Shown here piece after piece: positions 1 to 13,167 of a stretch of DNA of 64,000 nucleotides. The translations under genes were made by a program, and so were the position numbers. How positions within the stretch are numbered: position 1 is the stretch's first letter; the number at the start of each line of letters is the position of its first letter. The stretch comes from Thuidium tamariscinum. Its lineage: Eukaryota > Streptophyta > Bryopsida > Hypnales > Thuidiaceae. The DNA lies in the NCBI GenBank assembly GCA_947034885.2, contig OX344749.2, positions 23,203,501 through 23,267,500 on the forward strand, given 5' to 3'. The notes under the pieces are model-generated. The model was given only the letters and a program-made list of their open reading frames with translations, was not told the origin of the DNA and did no database searches.

Positions 1-229
1 CTGCTCACCTGCTGACACAAGAAGGGGGCAGAAAGAAACTGACACACTAAACTAGCGAACCTGAAACTGAACTGCGGGAGGGACCCAAGAGTGAACAAAA
101 CCAGCTGTCCGATACCTTGCAGCGAATTTGTACATACCCACATCCAAAAAAAATCGGACAATGGAAGAAGGACCTAAATTCCACCGAATGGCATTACAAA
201 TACATGCTGGCCACCAAAGCCAAGCTCAC

Positions 230-2057
230 CTTCAGGAATCGAGACGTGATGTCAGCAGCCAGATCGAGAAGCTTCGGATTCGCAACAATGGCAGTGATGG
301 TACAGATGCACTCGTAACGGATGGCATTACTGATATTGGACACAGCTTCACTTTTAGCGGGCTCACTTCGCTTCAGAACCTCCAACAACACACTGTACAT
401 GTTCTCACTGCTCACCCTGTCGCCTTCCCCCAGCAAGGCCAAGATCTTCAAGATCTTGATCTGCAACCAACCGACAAAGGAGCTTCAGGAACTCCGATGA
501 ACTACACCAATGCACTTCAGACACCACGCACAAGCTGGCAAACCAGATGGACACATCAACACGCATTCACTGGAAACAAACCGCTGTTCGAGTCCCTAAT
601 CGATGGGACCCAACACTGGAGAACCGGGAGACACGACAAACGTGGAAGGAAAACAGCGCCTCAGTGGAGAAAGGTGGAGACACACTCAGAACCTGGATAA
701 AAGGAGCTGGAGTGCGATGGTAGTCATAAGCCTTGTGGAGCCGGTGCTCGACTACTTGCTTCAGAATACTCACAAAACTGGCGGTCAGGTGCTTGAATGC
801 TTTCACATCAGCGGAGACCAAGTCAAGCAGGGCACACAGAGCTGCACTCATCACACTGGGGTCCTTGTCACACAGGATCTGCAGCACCAACACGAAAGGG
901 AACGCTCTAAGTCACCGGCCGACGAAAACACAGCCACAAAATCATCCAGCGCGCACGGAAACAATACAAAACGCTTCAGAAAGGAGATCAAACCAACTCC
1001 AAGGGATCGGCCTTCCCACCCACCTGTCGAAACTTCGTCAGCAGATGAGCCACAGAACTCGGAGACCGTTGGTGAAAACGGTGCAAAGCCATCACGGCCT
1101 TCTTCCGCACGTGCTCCTTCGGGTGACCCAACAAATCCACAACTTGCGGTAACACGGCAGGGATGGTCTCCTCATTGATCAGCTTACACACGGCCGTCAG
1201 AGCAGCAGACACGACAAGGAAATTATCAGACTTCAAATCCTTCTGGATCGTGTTCACGATCAGGATAATCAGGTCGTGATCTTCGTTCAGAAACAGAGTC
1301 GTCGCCAGATAACCACTCTTCTTGCACAAAAGATTGTCATCATGGGTCATCTTCACGGCATAGATGTAGCCGAACGACGCGTCATGGCCCAGCATCTCCA
1401 CGTAAACCAGACGAATTATATACTCCTTCATTTTCTTGCGAGGGACGTCGGGCTCCATGATCCGTTTCTTCAGCAATTCAATCTCCGCCAACACGATTCT
1501 CTCCTCCTCCGCCTTCGACTTCGCTTCTCCTATGGCCTTCACAAGATCTATGAAGTCTTTCGAGGAACCTTGACTGCCCATGGCCAGCTCTTTGCCTATG
1601 GTCTTCAGCTGATCGATCGTGCCGGAAGACCTGCTACACACAGACGAAACAAACACAAAAGCCATCTAAACACTCGGACACAGACAAGGGAGCACACGCA
1701 TGGACACGGGCTGCAGATAAGGCGCTTGGAAAAGGAAATACAGATCTGAACCCTAAATCTGAAATCCCCACTTCAGCGACCCACTGATGGATACCTAAAG
1801 TCACAAATAAGAAGAGAATTCAAAGCATAACGAAGTGAAACACCCATCTGAACCACAGGTGGCCCACACGAATCCACAGACAGCCTTACACAGCACAATA
1901 TCCTCACAGAAGTGACAAAACCCAACTCGACTAAGAAATTAAAAAACCGAGAGGTAGTGCGCGGACTTCATAACTGACACACTCAGAATAGACGGAGCGG
2001 AGAAGCTCACCCTTGCTTGAAGGCCTTCTTCACAATATCGTTCGCCCACGACTCCAT
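230..2057 (-). CDS. AP4E: AP-4 complex subunit epsilon (N-terminal part, runs off left edge)
   Basis: Large subunit of the AP-4 adaptor, which sorts cargo at the trans-Golgi network. Four exons are visible on the minus strand: 2011-2057 ([15 protein letters not shown]), 1024-1630, 693-878 and 230-460. All junctions are GT-AG and the phases fit. The translation carries the conserved adaptin trunk, with blocks such as [78 protein letters not shown] and SFVSILKQV, closely matching plant AP-4 epsilon as I remember it. About 357 residues are present. The ATG at 2057 was chosen because its short exon splices in phase into the conserved [14 protein letters not shown] segment. The next exon is not found between 1 and 229, so that stretch is read as intron and the gene continues to the left. 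Short antisense ORFs here are shadows. Confidence 0.93.
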
Positions 2058-3700
2058 GGTGGCCCTGCAATACCCATAGATGCCAACATCACCAACCACA
2101 AACACGTGCTAGTCGCTCGAGAAAAACGAACATCAGAGAAGCTTAGTGCCGGTCATAAGATTCGGAGCAACAGGATTAGTGGAGATTCGGAAGAAAGGAC
2201 AATTTCGGAGACATATGTGGATTTACATTGTTCTCATGCTCTCTTTCATGATTTATTCTTGCTGTTCTTTAAGCCTTGTCCAATCCGGCTCTTAATTCGA
2301 CTTCATTCTGGAAGAACATTCAGGGTCATTTCGTCAGCTCGAACGAAACTCTTCCAATTGCATCGGAAACTACTGTAGTCATCCGGAGGAGCTCCATGGA
2401 GAACACAATCTCCAGTTATTAATATGCATTACACTCAGCACGGAGCTCAAAAATGCCATCTTTCGTAACCTTGCCGTCACTGCAAAAGAAGCTGATACAC
2501 AGGCCCTTTCATTCTTCGAAATTCATGCTCCTCACAGTCTACTCAATCAACTCAAGTGGTCAGAGCGGAAGACGGAGGCTGTAATTTGCCAAGCTGATCA
2601 CCTAAAGGACTGAAGCGATTTATGAGAACTCTCGACCACCGGATCGGGTCGAAGCTTCACGAGTGTTGATTTTATTTCGGACGTACATAGGTCAAGTTTT
2701 GGATCGAAATTCACAAGTACCTCTTCCTAGGTCAAGCCAGACGGCCAGACAAAAGAGCTCGCCACAACTGACACCTCCCCGTCGACCACTACCGCGGCCT
2801 CAAAGCCTTCGCAGATATCCCGGCTAACGCCGCACCATGATCGATAGCTTCTGATTGCCCGCCAACACAGCCTCGCGGATCCACCCGGAGTTGCTATCAC
2901 AGATCGAAGCAGCAACATTCACTACCCTGAAAGATGTCGTTCATTCATTTCACTCAAGACACAGATCACATCTCAACTGCACACGAATGCAACTCCACGC
3001 AATCGCGTGATCCCCCTCCCCCACCACTTGTATGCTGACTGTTGAAACCCTAACTACGATACTACCACCATCCCAAAGAGCGGGACCAGAATTCGTCTCC
3101 CCAGGTGTGATTACTTTCGAAACCCACGAAATCCACGTCCTGAGAAATCCCGTTCGACCTCTGATTCACTCACCACGACGAAAATCAATCCGATCACCGC
3201 GATCTCCAGCTCAAAATGCCGCAATTCCCCGAAAAAATTGTTATGCTGCAGTAAAAGGATGCAGGTCTCGTGGCAATTGGAGTCCTGTAAAGATGAGATT
3301 GTCTCCTGTGTCTGCCATGGATCCCACAGTGAGCAATAGTATCGAAATTGCGGACGTTTTCTCGGATTCAGGATTCATTCCTCCGATTTGATTACTCAGA
3401 GATACTACTGACTTGCCTGGTGGATCGCTGCATTGACACCACTATCTAGGCGATCTCAGGAATCTCGGATAGAGTTAGATGCATCAGTCTCATAGATAGA
3501 TGTTGGGGTGCGAGAGTGACGAAGTCCCGAGATTGGGTCAAACATGTACTTACGGTTTAGATGCAGAACTCTTTTCCCAAACATGGCACACCCAAGCCAA
3601 GGCACGCTTTACACATGGAGGCCGGGCCAAATTTTATTTTTTTCCAATTAAATGTGAGGATTTGAGTCTTTTGTTCCAATTATAAGCAAATATTTTGAGT
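2058..3700. other. 5' flank of AP4E, no gene seen
   Basis: Sequence upstream of the AP4E start is of mixed composition and holds the presumed promoter and 5' UTR. The short ORFs (for example 3032-3391 on plus) have no recognisable motif and no splice-supported continuation. I see no tRNA, repeat or second gene. Confidence 0.5.
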
Positions 3701-6700
3701 CTCTCATATGAAAAATTGGTCTAGATTTGAGGTGTATAACATACTTTAGCAGCATATAGTTCTCAAAGAACTTTTAAGAAAGGAATAAGCAAGGATAAAA
3801 AAATTTCATTTTTCTCTTGAATTTGTAAGTCTACAATGCTAATGTAGAAGATCATTGTATTGTAGATAAATTAAATAAAATTAGGTCCACACTATTTTTG
3901 CATTATTTGTATACTATTTGAGTATTGTTCATGCCATTCAATTCAATCATACATATATTATTTTATCCAAGATTTATCTAAATTGAGCTTGAATAGTTCA
4001 TTTATATTCATATACTTGCACTTATTCAACCTTCAACCTTTAATTCTTGGAATTTTAAATATTTTTTACACTTATTCTTTGGTTTCACCACAAGTATATA
4101 ACAATCTTCATCAACTTTGTTTTCTACAATTCAAAGTTGGAGGTTTTGAAAGAACCTAAACCATACAAATTATCCATCTTTTCTCTATACGCTATTGCAA
4201 AGAGCAAACAACAAAAATGAAGTACAGTTGAAAGCAAAAGAAAGTACTACAAATAAAGGAAGCACCATAAGACAAATAAGAAGTAACAAATACATACAAA
4301 AAATGAAAACTAGATAGATGAAGGAGCTTGTAAAAAAATGTCTTCATTGATGGTAGAGATTTGTATGTTCCAATGGAAGTCAGAGCCCAATAAGACCCTT
4401 AGATAGGGACTTCAAGCCATCCAAAAACTTGTCCTTATTTTTTCCTTAGAGCCTAAAGTTTTAGCACCAAATTATGTCACCTAAGACACCACGTAGGATG
4501 AGTTTGAGTTTTGGCCTAGCCCTAGTATAGTAAAGCCCTTCAATTGGATTTGGAAGAATTGAGGGTCCTATTGGTTTAAAGTTGGATAATTCAATTAGTT
4601 TGGCCTTTAATCCATCCCAAAAGATAATTTAAGCCTCATGGGATAAACTCCCAATGCAATAGAAAGTCGCATGAGATAAAATAATAGGATCAATTTAATT
4701 CATAGGAGGAAAAATTTATATTTTTTGTAGATGTACAATAGCATTGGTAATATGTCTTGGTTGGATTTATATATAAAATCGGGTGGAAAGAAATTCCTCA
4801 TTGTTTTTAGCAATAGAAAAAAAATAGGATGCCAAATTTTTAGTTCTCCTATAAGTGCTTAGTAGGTTCAATTTGACATTTAATAGCTTTGGTAACTAGG
4901 CTCTAAGTTAATTTAATATGTTGTTTAAATTTGAATTAGGCGCCTTTAGGGTGTTGGAAAATGAATTAACATGATCGCATGGTAAATCTACAAAGTTGTT
5001 AGGGTTTAAGGTATTGACAACGGATTCTTTGGCGTGCATTACTGATTACCAATTGCTAGCTTTTGAATTTTTGGACGTACAACAATTTGTTGTAGGCTGT
5101 GCTAGAGCCATGTGGGGGTTTGTAATTCTTCTATAATTCATACCTAGGGTTTAAAGTTCAAGTCAAATTTCTTGATGGGTTACTGATTCATCATGGCAAT
5201 CGTGCTAATTGAAGATTTTCTAATTGCGCTTAGCTACCATCGATGTCCCTGTAAGCTTCGTGGTTTAGGGTGTGCCAAATTTGTTGCTTCTAATAAGTTA
5301 CATATTTTTGATGCTTGTCTTTGATTTTCTTTCAGTTCAAGATTTAGATTGCCTTCCTATACATGTTGTAGGTTTAACCCCAAAGTGAAAGAAGACAGAA
5401 ATTATCCTCACACAATTTCAAGTCCAATTTAAAGTGCTGTAACTTTTGCATCTAAGGTACAAATTAAATAAAACTTATTGGAAAAGTTTCATTTTCCCCT
5501 CTAGTTTGTGTTGTAAAATTTTCAAATCAATCCAAAATGTATTGATTTTTTGGAAGCCAATCAAAATTCACAACTTCAGTTCAAGTTTACCAAACTACAT
5601 ATTAGGGCTGCAACTTTAGGGCCTTGTATTTCCTTCATCAATTGCTCATTTTCAATAAAATTTATTGTATTTTGTTCCCCTTGAAGTATGGTTATTGTGG
5701 TGAAATGTTCATGTCAATCCAAGTTGTTTTGAATGTTTGGGAGCAATTTGAAGTTCAAAATTGTTTCATTATTGGAGTAGAGTGAACTTTGGCGGCTTGT
5801 TTCTTCTTCATACAGAGTCCATTTTCAATAATGTTTTTAGGAAAAGTTGTACATACTAGTCTAGTTTTTGTGGCTAAAGTTTCATGTTTATCCAAGAATT
5901 AATGAGTGACTGAGAAGCATTCTAGTAGAAGGAGGTTCAACTTTAGATGTGTTTTTTGCAATTTTTCTTGCTGATTTTTGACATTTCAAAGCCATTTTGC
6001 AGACACAATGAGTTAGTTGCATCTGAGTAGGTTTAGAAATCAAATTTCACCTCCAAAGTCCAAATTTGTTTTGGAAAAATTTCAACATCCATTTTCAACA
6101 CCAAAACATTATGATCTTGCAATCTACATGGCTAAATGACTTCAAATTTTGTAAATGTCATCTACAACATGTACACTACAAGATTGTATAGTTGAGATTT
6201 GTATAACTTGAAGACATTTAGATCCATAAAGCTTAAAAAGAAATGATGTTTTTGAACCCTAGAAATTGAATGTCACTTTGGGATTAAGGCATCTTTTAGG
6301 GTTTTGGTTTTGATTTCATATATGCAATGTTTAGGGTGTGAGAAGGATCGATAGGGGTTAGAGGTTTTGGATTTGTTCTCCAATTTGTACTCAAGGTTTA
6401 AGATTTAGGTCAAATTTGTTTTTGGTTGTGTTGGTTCATTGTGCTAATTTAAAATTTTTTGATTGCTTTCACCACCGGTTTAGTGTTGAGATTCTAGCTT
6501 TACAGTGCGCTTCAATTTTGTGTTGAAATCATGGAATTTTACAATTTTGCAAAGATTTAGTACTACAACTTCTGGTAAGTTATATGCTCTCCAATGCCTG
6601 CATTGATTTGCTTTCAATTCTTGTGCATGTTGCTTTCAATTATTGCGCACGTTGCATGGTATTTTTGAGAAGAATTGGCACCTACAATGCCCTCTCCTTG

Positions 6701-6812
6701 ACAATAGATGGTGATTTGCTCCTTTTGGTGAACTCTCAGTTGATGATCTTCGTAGACAAGTGCAACTTTGGAAGAAGATGGCCAAGAATGCTTGTAGTGG
6801 CAACATCTTGGT
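3700..6812. other. AT-rich gene-free DNA with degenerate repeats
   Basis: Long AT-rich stretch without a credible ORF. Between about 5430 and 5940 three degenerate units of roughly 175-190 bp follow one another (see the repeat entry). A phrase near 5150-5260 (wording like 'ggtttaaagttcaagtcaaatttc...cgtgctaatt') recurs in diverged form near 6390-6490, which may mark a very old repeat pair. No domain was recognised. Confidence 0.5.
5430..5940. repeat. Three degenerate tandem units of ~180 bp
   Basis: Each unit reads, in diverged form: 'aactttnggncct...', then 'cattttcaataaaattt', then 'tttcatgtcaatccaag', then 'gaagttcaa'. The 'caatccaa'-type anchor occurs near 5524, 5713 and 5887, giving spacings of about 189 and 174. 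The units are heavily diverged, so the array is old. It could be an internal spacer of a decayed retroelement. Confidence 0.5.
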
Positions 6813-7141
6813 TGTCACGACTTCGTCGTACAGTTGGACGTGGATAACCAACATGGGTGGTTCCAACGGTTATGGGAAGGCAAGGAGAGCAATACTTAAT
6901 CCCAGTGAGGGGGGATTGTCTCTCACGCAACATATTGTAATTTAACCGAACACACGTTTGGAACCCACGTTTCATGGATCATCGACATTCCTTTCCCTCA
7001 TGATTTCACAAGTTCTCATCGCTACAATTGTTTGACTGAACTATGGGTTTGAGTCGATATTGCAGGAATCAGGTGGAAGCTCAGAATCGAATCTACGGAG
7101 CGTCGATAGTTATCTCCAACCAAGAAAGCTTCTCCGTAACA
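6813..7141 (+). repeat. 5' LTR of the chromovirus
   Basis: 329 bp, begins TGTCACGACTTCG and ends CCGTAACA. It aligns over its full length with 12513-12841 with about 12 substitutions and no indel that I can see. Confidence 0.95.
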
Positions 7142-10100
7142 TTATGTTGCGTCGCCGATGTCCACGCTCTATCGAAGTCCGGACTGTAAAGTTGGGGAAT
7201 TGAGGAGGCCATTATCCATGGGTTGGTGTCACCGCGACCCGAATTCTTGGTCCAATCTTGCTATCCAATTATAACACGCAGGAGATCTTGGGGGAAGGTC
7301 GGCGAGCGGGCGAGGTCGCTGGTTCGGTGGCGACTTCGAGGAGGTCGGCGGAGACTGCGAGGGAAATCAGCGAACTGCAAGAGGAGGTCGGCGGTGTCGC
7401 AGGCAGCGACGGCGGAGAAATCGGCGGTGGCTGTGAGGGAAGTTCGGCACCTGCGAGGCGGTCTCTGCCGGAAGCTGCTGGGCGGACGTGTTCGGCACCT
7501 GCGAAGCGGTCTCTGCGGGGAACTATTGATTGTGAAAATTCAATAACTTTTTCTTCAGCCAGGACACGAACAAGCGGTTTTGGTCCCGTACCCACTATTG
7601 CACTAATATGGATCGGGAAGGGTCAAGGGGGGAGGCAGGTCCTCCAGGAGCGGAAGCGGTGGGGCCGGACTGGACGGCATTTATTCAGCAGTAGATACAA
7701 TCCGTGTTTCGAGAGGCCATGTCGCACCTCGTTCAACAAATTTCAGAACAAATAGCTGCGTTGCAAAATCTTGCATCTTCTTCAATTCCGAGAAGGAAGG
7801 AAGGTCAAGCTCGTCGAGGAGGGAATGGTGTTGATAATTTGGGGTTTGAATGCAAAGAGCTTAAAGTGGCGACACCTGAGAAATTCTTTGGCAAGAAGGG
7901 CAATGAAGTATATAAGTGGTTTGCCCAACTTCAGTTGGTCTTCAGAGGTAAGCCACGAACTTATCGTTGTGATGAAGATAAAATTGCTTACGCTCTCTCC
8001 TATATGGCGGGGGCAACACAGAATTGGGCGATGCCTATACTTCAGGAGCTTGATGAAGGACGCCCTCATGAATTATTGCATAATTATGATGGATTCCGAG
8101 AGGCGGTAATTTCAGTTTATGGGGATATGGATCAATGAGGCAATGCCGAAGATCGCCTTGGGAAGATCCGGCAAACGGGATCGGTGTCAACATATATCTC
8201 CACTTTCAATGAGCATGCGGCACAAGTGGATTGGAACGAGTCGAGCTTAGTGGCGAGATTCCGTGGAGGACTCAAAGATGAGATTTTGGATTCGATAGCA
8301 ACGGCCGAGACCCAACCAAGCACGCTTCACAATTGGATGGCCATGGCAACCCGAATTGATGAACGGTTGTGGTCCCGACGACAAAATAGGCGTCCTTCAT
8401 TGCCCATCTCCCATTTGCAAGACCGCAGTATACGCGCTCCAATGCCACAATGAGATTCGGGTCCCACCCCAATGGAGCTTGATGCGATGCATGTGACAAC
8501 TGCATTAGCAAGGACAGCTGCGGAGCGCCTTGAATATCAATGACAAGGTAAATGTTGGGGTTGTGGGCAGGTGGGGCATGTTCGAGCAAAATGCCCGACT
8601 AATCCTTCTAGGCCTTTGTCCATCTCTGCATTAAAAACTTCAAGAGAGGAAACATCGGACTCGGGAAAAGACAAAGCCCGGGACTGAGTGTACTTCCTCA
8701 GTACCCGGGGCCGGTTCAAACAGCAACAGCTACCACATGGGGATGGAATGTGGTAGGGATCGGGGCAAGTTTAGAGTCACCTTTGAGCTTGGAGGATGAC
8801 AATTTGTACCAACATGATGGTGAGGAGATATGGAAAGAAGAGGCAATCAATTGTTCCGAAGAGCAGGAGGAGTCAGGGTTACCTCTATATCTACGAGCTA
8901 TGACTACTCTTGAGTTGCACTTAACTTTAGAGTGCAAAATCAATTCGGTGAAAGCTTGTAGCCTTGTGGACTCTGGGGCAACGGGGATTTTTGTGCATCC
9001 TCAATTTGCTCGCGAATGTCAGGCGGAAATCAAGCTCAAGGCCCATCCAAGAGAAGTAAGAGTAATTGACGGACGAAGAATTAATTCTGGTCTTATTACT
9101 CATGAAGCTATTTTGAACTTGGATATTGATGGCCATCGAGAATTGCTTGTGGCCGATATAACAAACACGGGAAGGTATCCCTGCGTTTTGGGAATGCCTT
9201 GGTTAGGATTTCATGATCCCACTATTCGGTGGGGCCAGAAGGAAGTGACATTTGATTCAAATTATTGTCAACGAACTTGCTTGCGGCGGCCTAACGAGGA
9301 TCGCAAGGGCAACAGTCATCAAGGCATTCCAAATAAGGAAAGAGTGCAAAATGGGGCCGGGTCTCCCCAACCAACATTACAAGCAAGTAAGGTGGGAATT
9401 AAATTAGAGGCACCAAAGTTTGCAATGGTCTCAACTGCGGCATTCCGATTGTCGGCGAAACATGCAGAGCTCTATGCTTTGGAGGTGTCAGATTTATTAA
9501 GCAATGATGAGGCCAAATCAATTGAAGAGCAGATTCCGTTTGAATATCGAGATTTACAAGGGGCTTTCAGTGAGGAAGCCTCTAACGAGCTCCCAAGTCA
9601 TAGTTCAGCGGATATGAAAATTGAATTTAAGGAGGGACAAGAACCTCGCAATATGGGATTACGACCGATGTCACCGGTGGAATTGGAAGAACTACGGCGA
9701 TACCTTGACGAAAACTTGGGAAAGGGTTGGATTCGGCAATCCAAATCACCAATCTCAACACCAATTGTGTTCACTCGGAAAAAATATGGCTCCATCAGAG
9801 TTTGTGTGGATTATAGAAATCTTAAAAAAGTAACGGTAAGAAATCGATACCCATTACCTTTGATTCCCGAGCTCACCGACCGGTTAGTTGGAGCCACCAT
9901 CTTCACCAAGTTGGACATAAGGCAAGCATATCAAAGAATACGAATGGCACAAGGACATGAATTTAAAACAGCTTTTAAAACTAGGTATGGTTTATTTGAA
10001 TATCTAGTCATGCCATTCGGATTAACGAATGCTCCAGCTCAATTTCAAGTGCTTATGCAAAGTATTTTTGGAGACCTTCTTGATATTTCAGTGGTCATTT

Positions 10101-12512
10101 ATTTGGACGACATTTTGATATTTTCCAAAAACTTAGAAGAACATCAAGCAGTGGTGCAAGAAGTCCTCCGTCGACTACAACAACATGGGCTATATGCAAA
10201 GGTCTCGAAATGTCAATTTCATTGTCAGTCAGTGGAATTTTTGGGCATGATTGTAACCTCAAAAGGATTAGAAATGTGCAAGGACAAGGTCCACGCGATT
10301 CAAGAATGGCCTACACAACAACAATAAAAGAAGTTCAAGCTTTCTTGGGATTCGCAAATTTTTACCGCCGCTTCATCTATAATTATTCAAGAATTGCAAT
10401 TCCGCTCACAATGTTGACCAGAAAGGACCACAAATTTGAGTGGACACGTCAAACCGATAATGCATTCAAGGAGCTTTGATCTCAATTTTTACAACCTCCG
10501 GTATTACTTCATCCCAACTTCAACCATCCTTTTGTAGTTGAAACGGATGCATTAGATATGGCAACTGGGGGAATTTTATCACAACGGGGAGACGACGGAC
10601 ATTTACATCCGTGCGCATACCGAAGCTCGAAGATGTCGCCGGCGGAACAAAATTATGACATCTACGACAAAGAATTGTTAAGCATTGTATTGGCGTTTCA
10701 AGATTGGCGGGTATATCTTGAAGGTTCACCGCATCAAATCCGAGTAATTTCTGACCACAAAAATCTTGAGTATTTCTTAACAACAAAACAACTTAATCGA
10801 CGTCAGGCTCGGTGGTCCGAGTTGCTTTCTAGATTGAACTTTGAAATTCAACACAGACCGGGATCACTCAACGGAAGAGCAGACATGCTCTCACGACGCA
10901 CTGATACTACAAAAGAAGATTATGAGGTATCAAGTCCACTACTCAAACTAGCAATGCTGGAATCATATGAACCAGTTTTCACTGATGCTAGTCTTATGGA
11001 AAACATTAGAATAGCCACAACCAAGGATGAAACCCTACAGCCAATAGTAGCATTTTTTATTAATGGTCCACACAAAGCTCCAGTTGATGCCCGCCGTCGC
11101 TTCCAAGCATACAAATTGACAAATGGCATTATCTATTTTCATGATAAAATTTTTGTACCACATGACGATGAATCTCAACGACAAATATTAAGATCAAGAC
11201 ACGACACACCCGCAGGGGGACATTAGGGAAGAGCTAAAACACTGGACCTTGTTGCCAGGAATTTTTACTGGCCTACTATGAGACGCTATGTACATAGATA
11301 TGTCGACGACTGTGATTTATGCCAACGCTCTAAACCAACTCATCATCCACGATACGGGTTATTACAACCGATTCCGACCGCGGATTCCCCTTGGAAACGA
11401 GTATCCACTGATTTCATTGTCAAACTGCCAAAGAATAAAGGTTATGATTCTATTATGGTTGTAGTGGATAAAAATACAAAGCTTGCCCATTTCATTCCCA
11501 CGAATGAAACCATTGACTCTAATGGAACCGCCACGCTATACCTTCAAAATATTTGGAAACATCACGGTACACCAGAACAAGTGATATCGGATTGGGGGCC
11601 AGTTTTTGTGTCCAAATTTATGAGACGACTCTATGAACTCCTTCGTATTCAACTTTGCCCAACCACCGCTTTTCATCCACAATCAGACGGACAAACGGAA
11701 AGAGTCAACCAAACATTGGAACAATATTTGCGTATGTTTACTACGAGAAGATAAAATTATTGGTCAGAACTCCTACCTATAGCCGAGTTTGCATATAATA
11801 ATTCCTTGCACTCGACCATGGGATATTCGCCTTTCTTTGCCACTTATGGATACAACCCTATGTTATCAATCACGACCCCCACAACATCAACGGTTCCAGC
11901 AGCAAAACAAAGGATTCGACAACTACAAGAAATACATGAAGAAGTCAAAACCCTCATTAAAATTGCTAATGACCAAGCTAAACGAAATTATAATCGAGGC
12001 GTTCAAAAGCAACCTTCTTTCAACATTGGCGACAAAGTATTGCTTCGCCATGACAATATTGCCACCACAGCTCCATCGAAAACTTTGGCTGCACGTTTTC
12101 TAGGCCCATTTCCAGTGGTGGCGAAAATGTCAGATTTGGTTTATCGATTAAAGCTACCCAAGTCCCTTCGAATTCATGACGTATTCCATATGTCATTACT
12201 TGAAAGGTATCGTCAAGACACAATCACGGAATGCCGACTTCAACCACCCCCCACAATTATTACCCCCGACGGAGACATTGAGTGGGAGGTTCATAAAATC
12301 CTTGATTCCAGAAGAATTGGCCGTGGGAGGAAGCTTCAATATTTTGTGGAATGGGAGGGATATGGCCCCGACCAAAATTCATGGGAACCTTCTGAGAATT
12401 TGAAAAACGCTCCAGACATGGTCAAGGAATTTCATAGGCTCCACCCCGACACAACAGGACCACACAAATTAGGATGTAAGGGAATTGTATGACCTTAAGG
12501 GGGGGGGGGTAA

Positions 12513-12841
12513 TGTCACGACTTCGTTGTACAGCTGGACGTGGATAACCAACATAGGTGGTTCCAGCGGTTATGGGAAGGCAAGGAGAGCAATACTTAAT
12601 CCCAGTGAGGGGGGATTGTCTTTCACGTAACATATTGTAATTTAACCGAAGACACGTTTGGAACCCACGTTTCATGGATCATCGACATTCCTTTCCCTCA
12701 TGATTTCACAAGTTCTCATCGCTGCAATTGTTTGACTGAACTATGGGTTTGAGTCGATCTTGCAGGAATCAGGTGGAAGCTCAGAATCGGATCTACGGAG
12801 CGTCGATAGTTATCTCCAACCAAGAAAGCGTCTCTGTAACA
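12513..12841 (+). repeat. 3' LTR of the chromovirus
   Basis: 329 bp, TG...CA, preceded by a purine tract of about a dozen G residues and followed by the TTGGT target duplication. It pairs with 6813-7141. Confidence 0.95.
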
Positions 12842-12846
12842 TTGGT

Positions 12847-13167
12847 GGCATTTATCCAAGCCTTCATTGTTGGATTGTTCCTCAACAATCTAATTGTGTT
12901 TCTTGAAGTATAATGGTAGTTTTTGGGGTCTCTTCTCTTATTTTAGGGACTCCAAGTTATTTAAAATCTGTCATTGCTGCAACTTGTGTTGTAGTACATA
13001 TACACATTTTGAGGCTATCAATTACCTTAAACTGCATGGTAGATTAGCACCTTTCAAGGGATGGAATGGTGCTAGAACAGTCATGAACTTCAACCTGTCG
13101 GTTCTCAGTTTTGAAATGCACTTCATTGATGAGTGCATATATTTCAAAACTAAAACTTTGCAATATA
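12847..13167. other. Flank of the retrotransposon, no gene seen
   Basis: About 320 bp that continue the sequence interrupted by the retrotransposon (6700-6807 on the other side). A 94-codon ORF at 12894-13178 has no recognisable feature. Confidence 0.4.

Larger units (their letters stand above)
6813..12841 (+). mobile_element. Ty3/gypsy LTR retrotransposon, chromovirus type
   Basis: About 6.03 kb with both LTRs and a perfect 5-bp target duplication TTGGT (6808-6812 and 12842-12846). LTRs are 329 bp, start TG and end CA, and differ at about 12 positions (3.6 percent), so the insertion is fairly young. Parts in order on plus: untranslated leader; gag (about 7700-8720) with a CCHC zinc knuckle near 8550-8590; aspartic protease (DSGATG near 8965); reverse transcriptase with YLDDI near 10100; RNase H (about 10330-10900); integrase (about 11200-11760); and a C-terminal chromodomain (about 12270-12430) with FVEWEGY and SWEP. 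The chromodomain places it among chromoviruses. A poly-purine tract rich in G lies just before the 3' LTR (about 12495-12510). I could not identify the primer-binding site. It is broken, with roughly half a dozen breaks in the coding region, and is treated as a fossil. Confidence 0.95.

Noticed and set aside
128-1178. Overlapping plus-strand ORFs of 140-190 codons at the left edge
   Set aside because: They are antisense to the well-supported AP4E exons and show no domain.
7223-7755. GC-rich ORFs on both strands within the leader of the retroelement
   Set aside because: Arg/Gly-rich, low complexity and mutually overlapping; no domain seen. Taken as untranslated leader.
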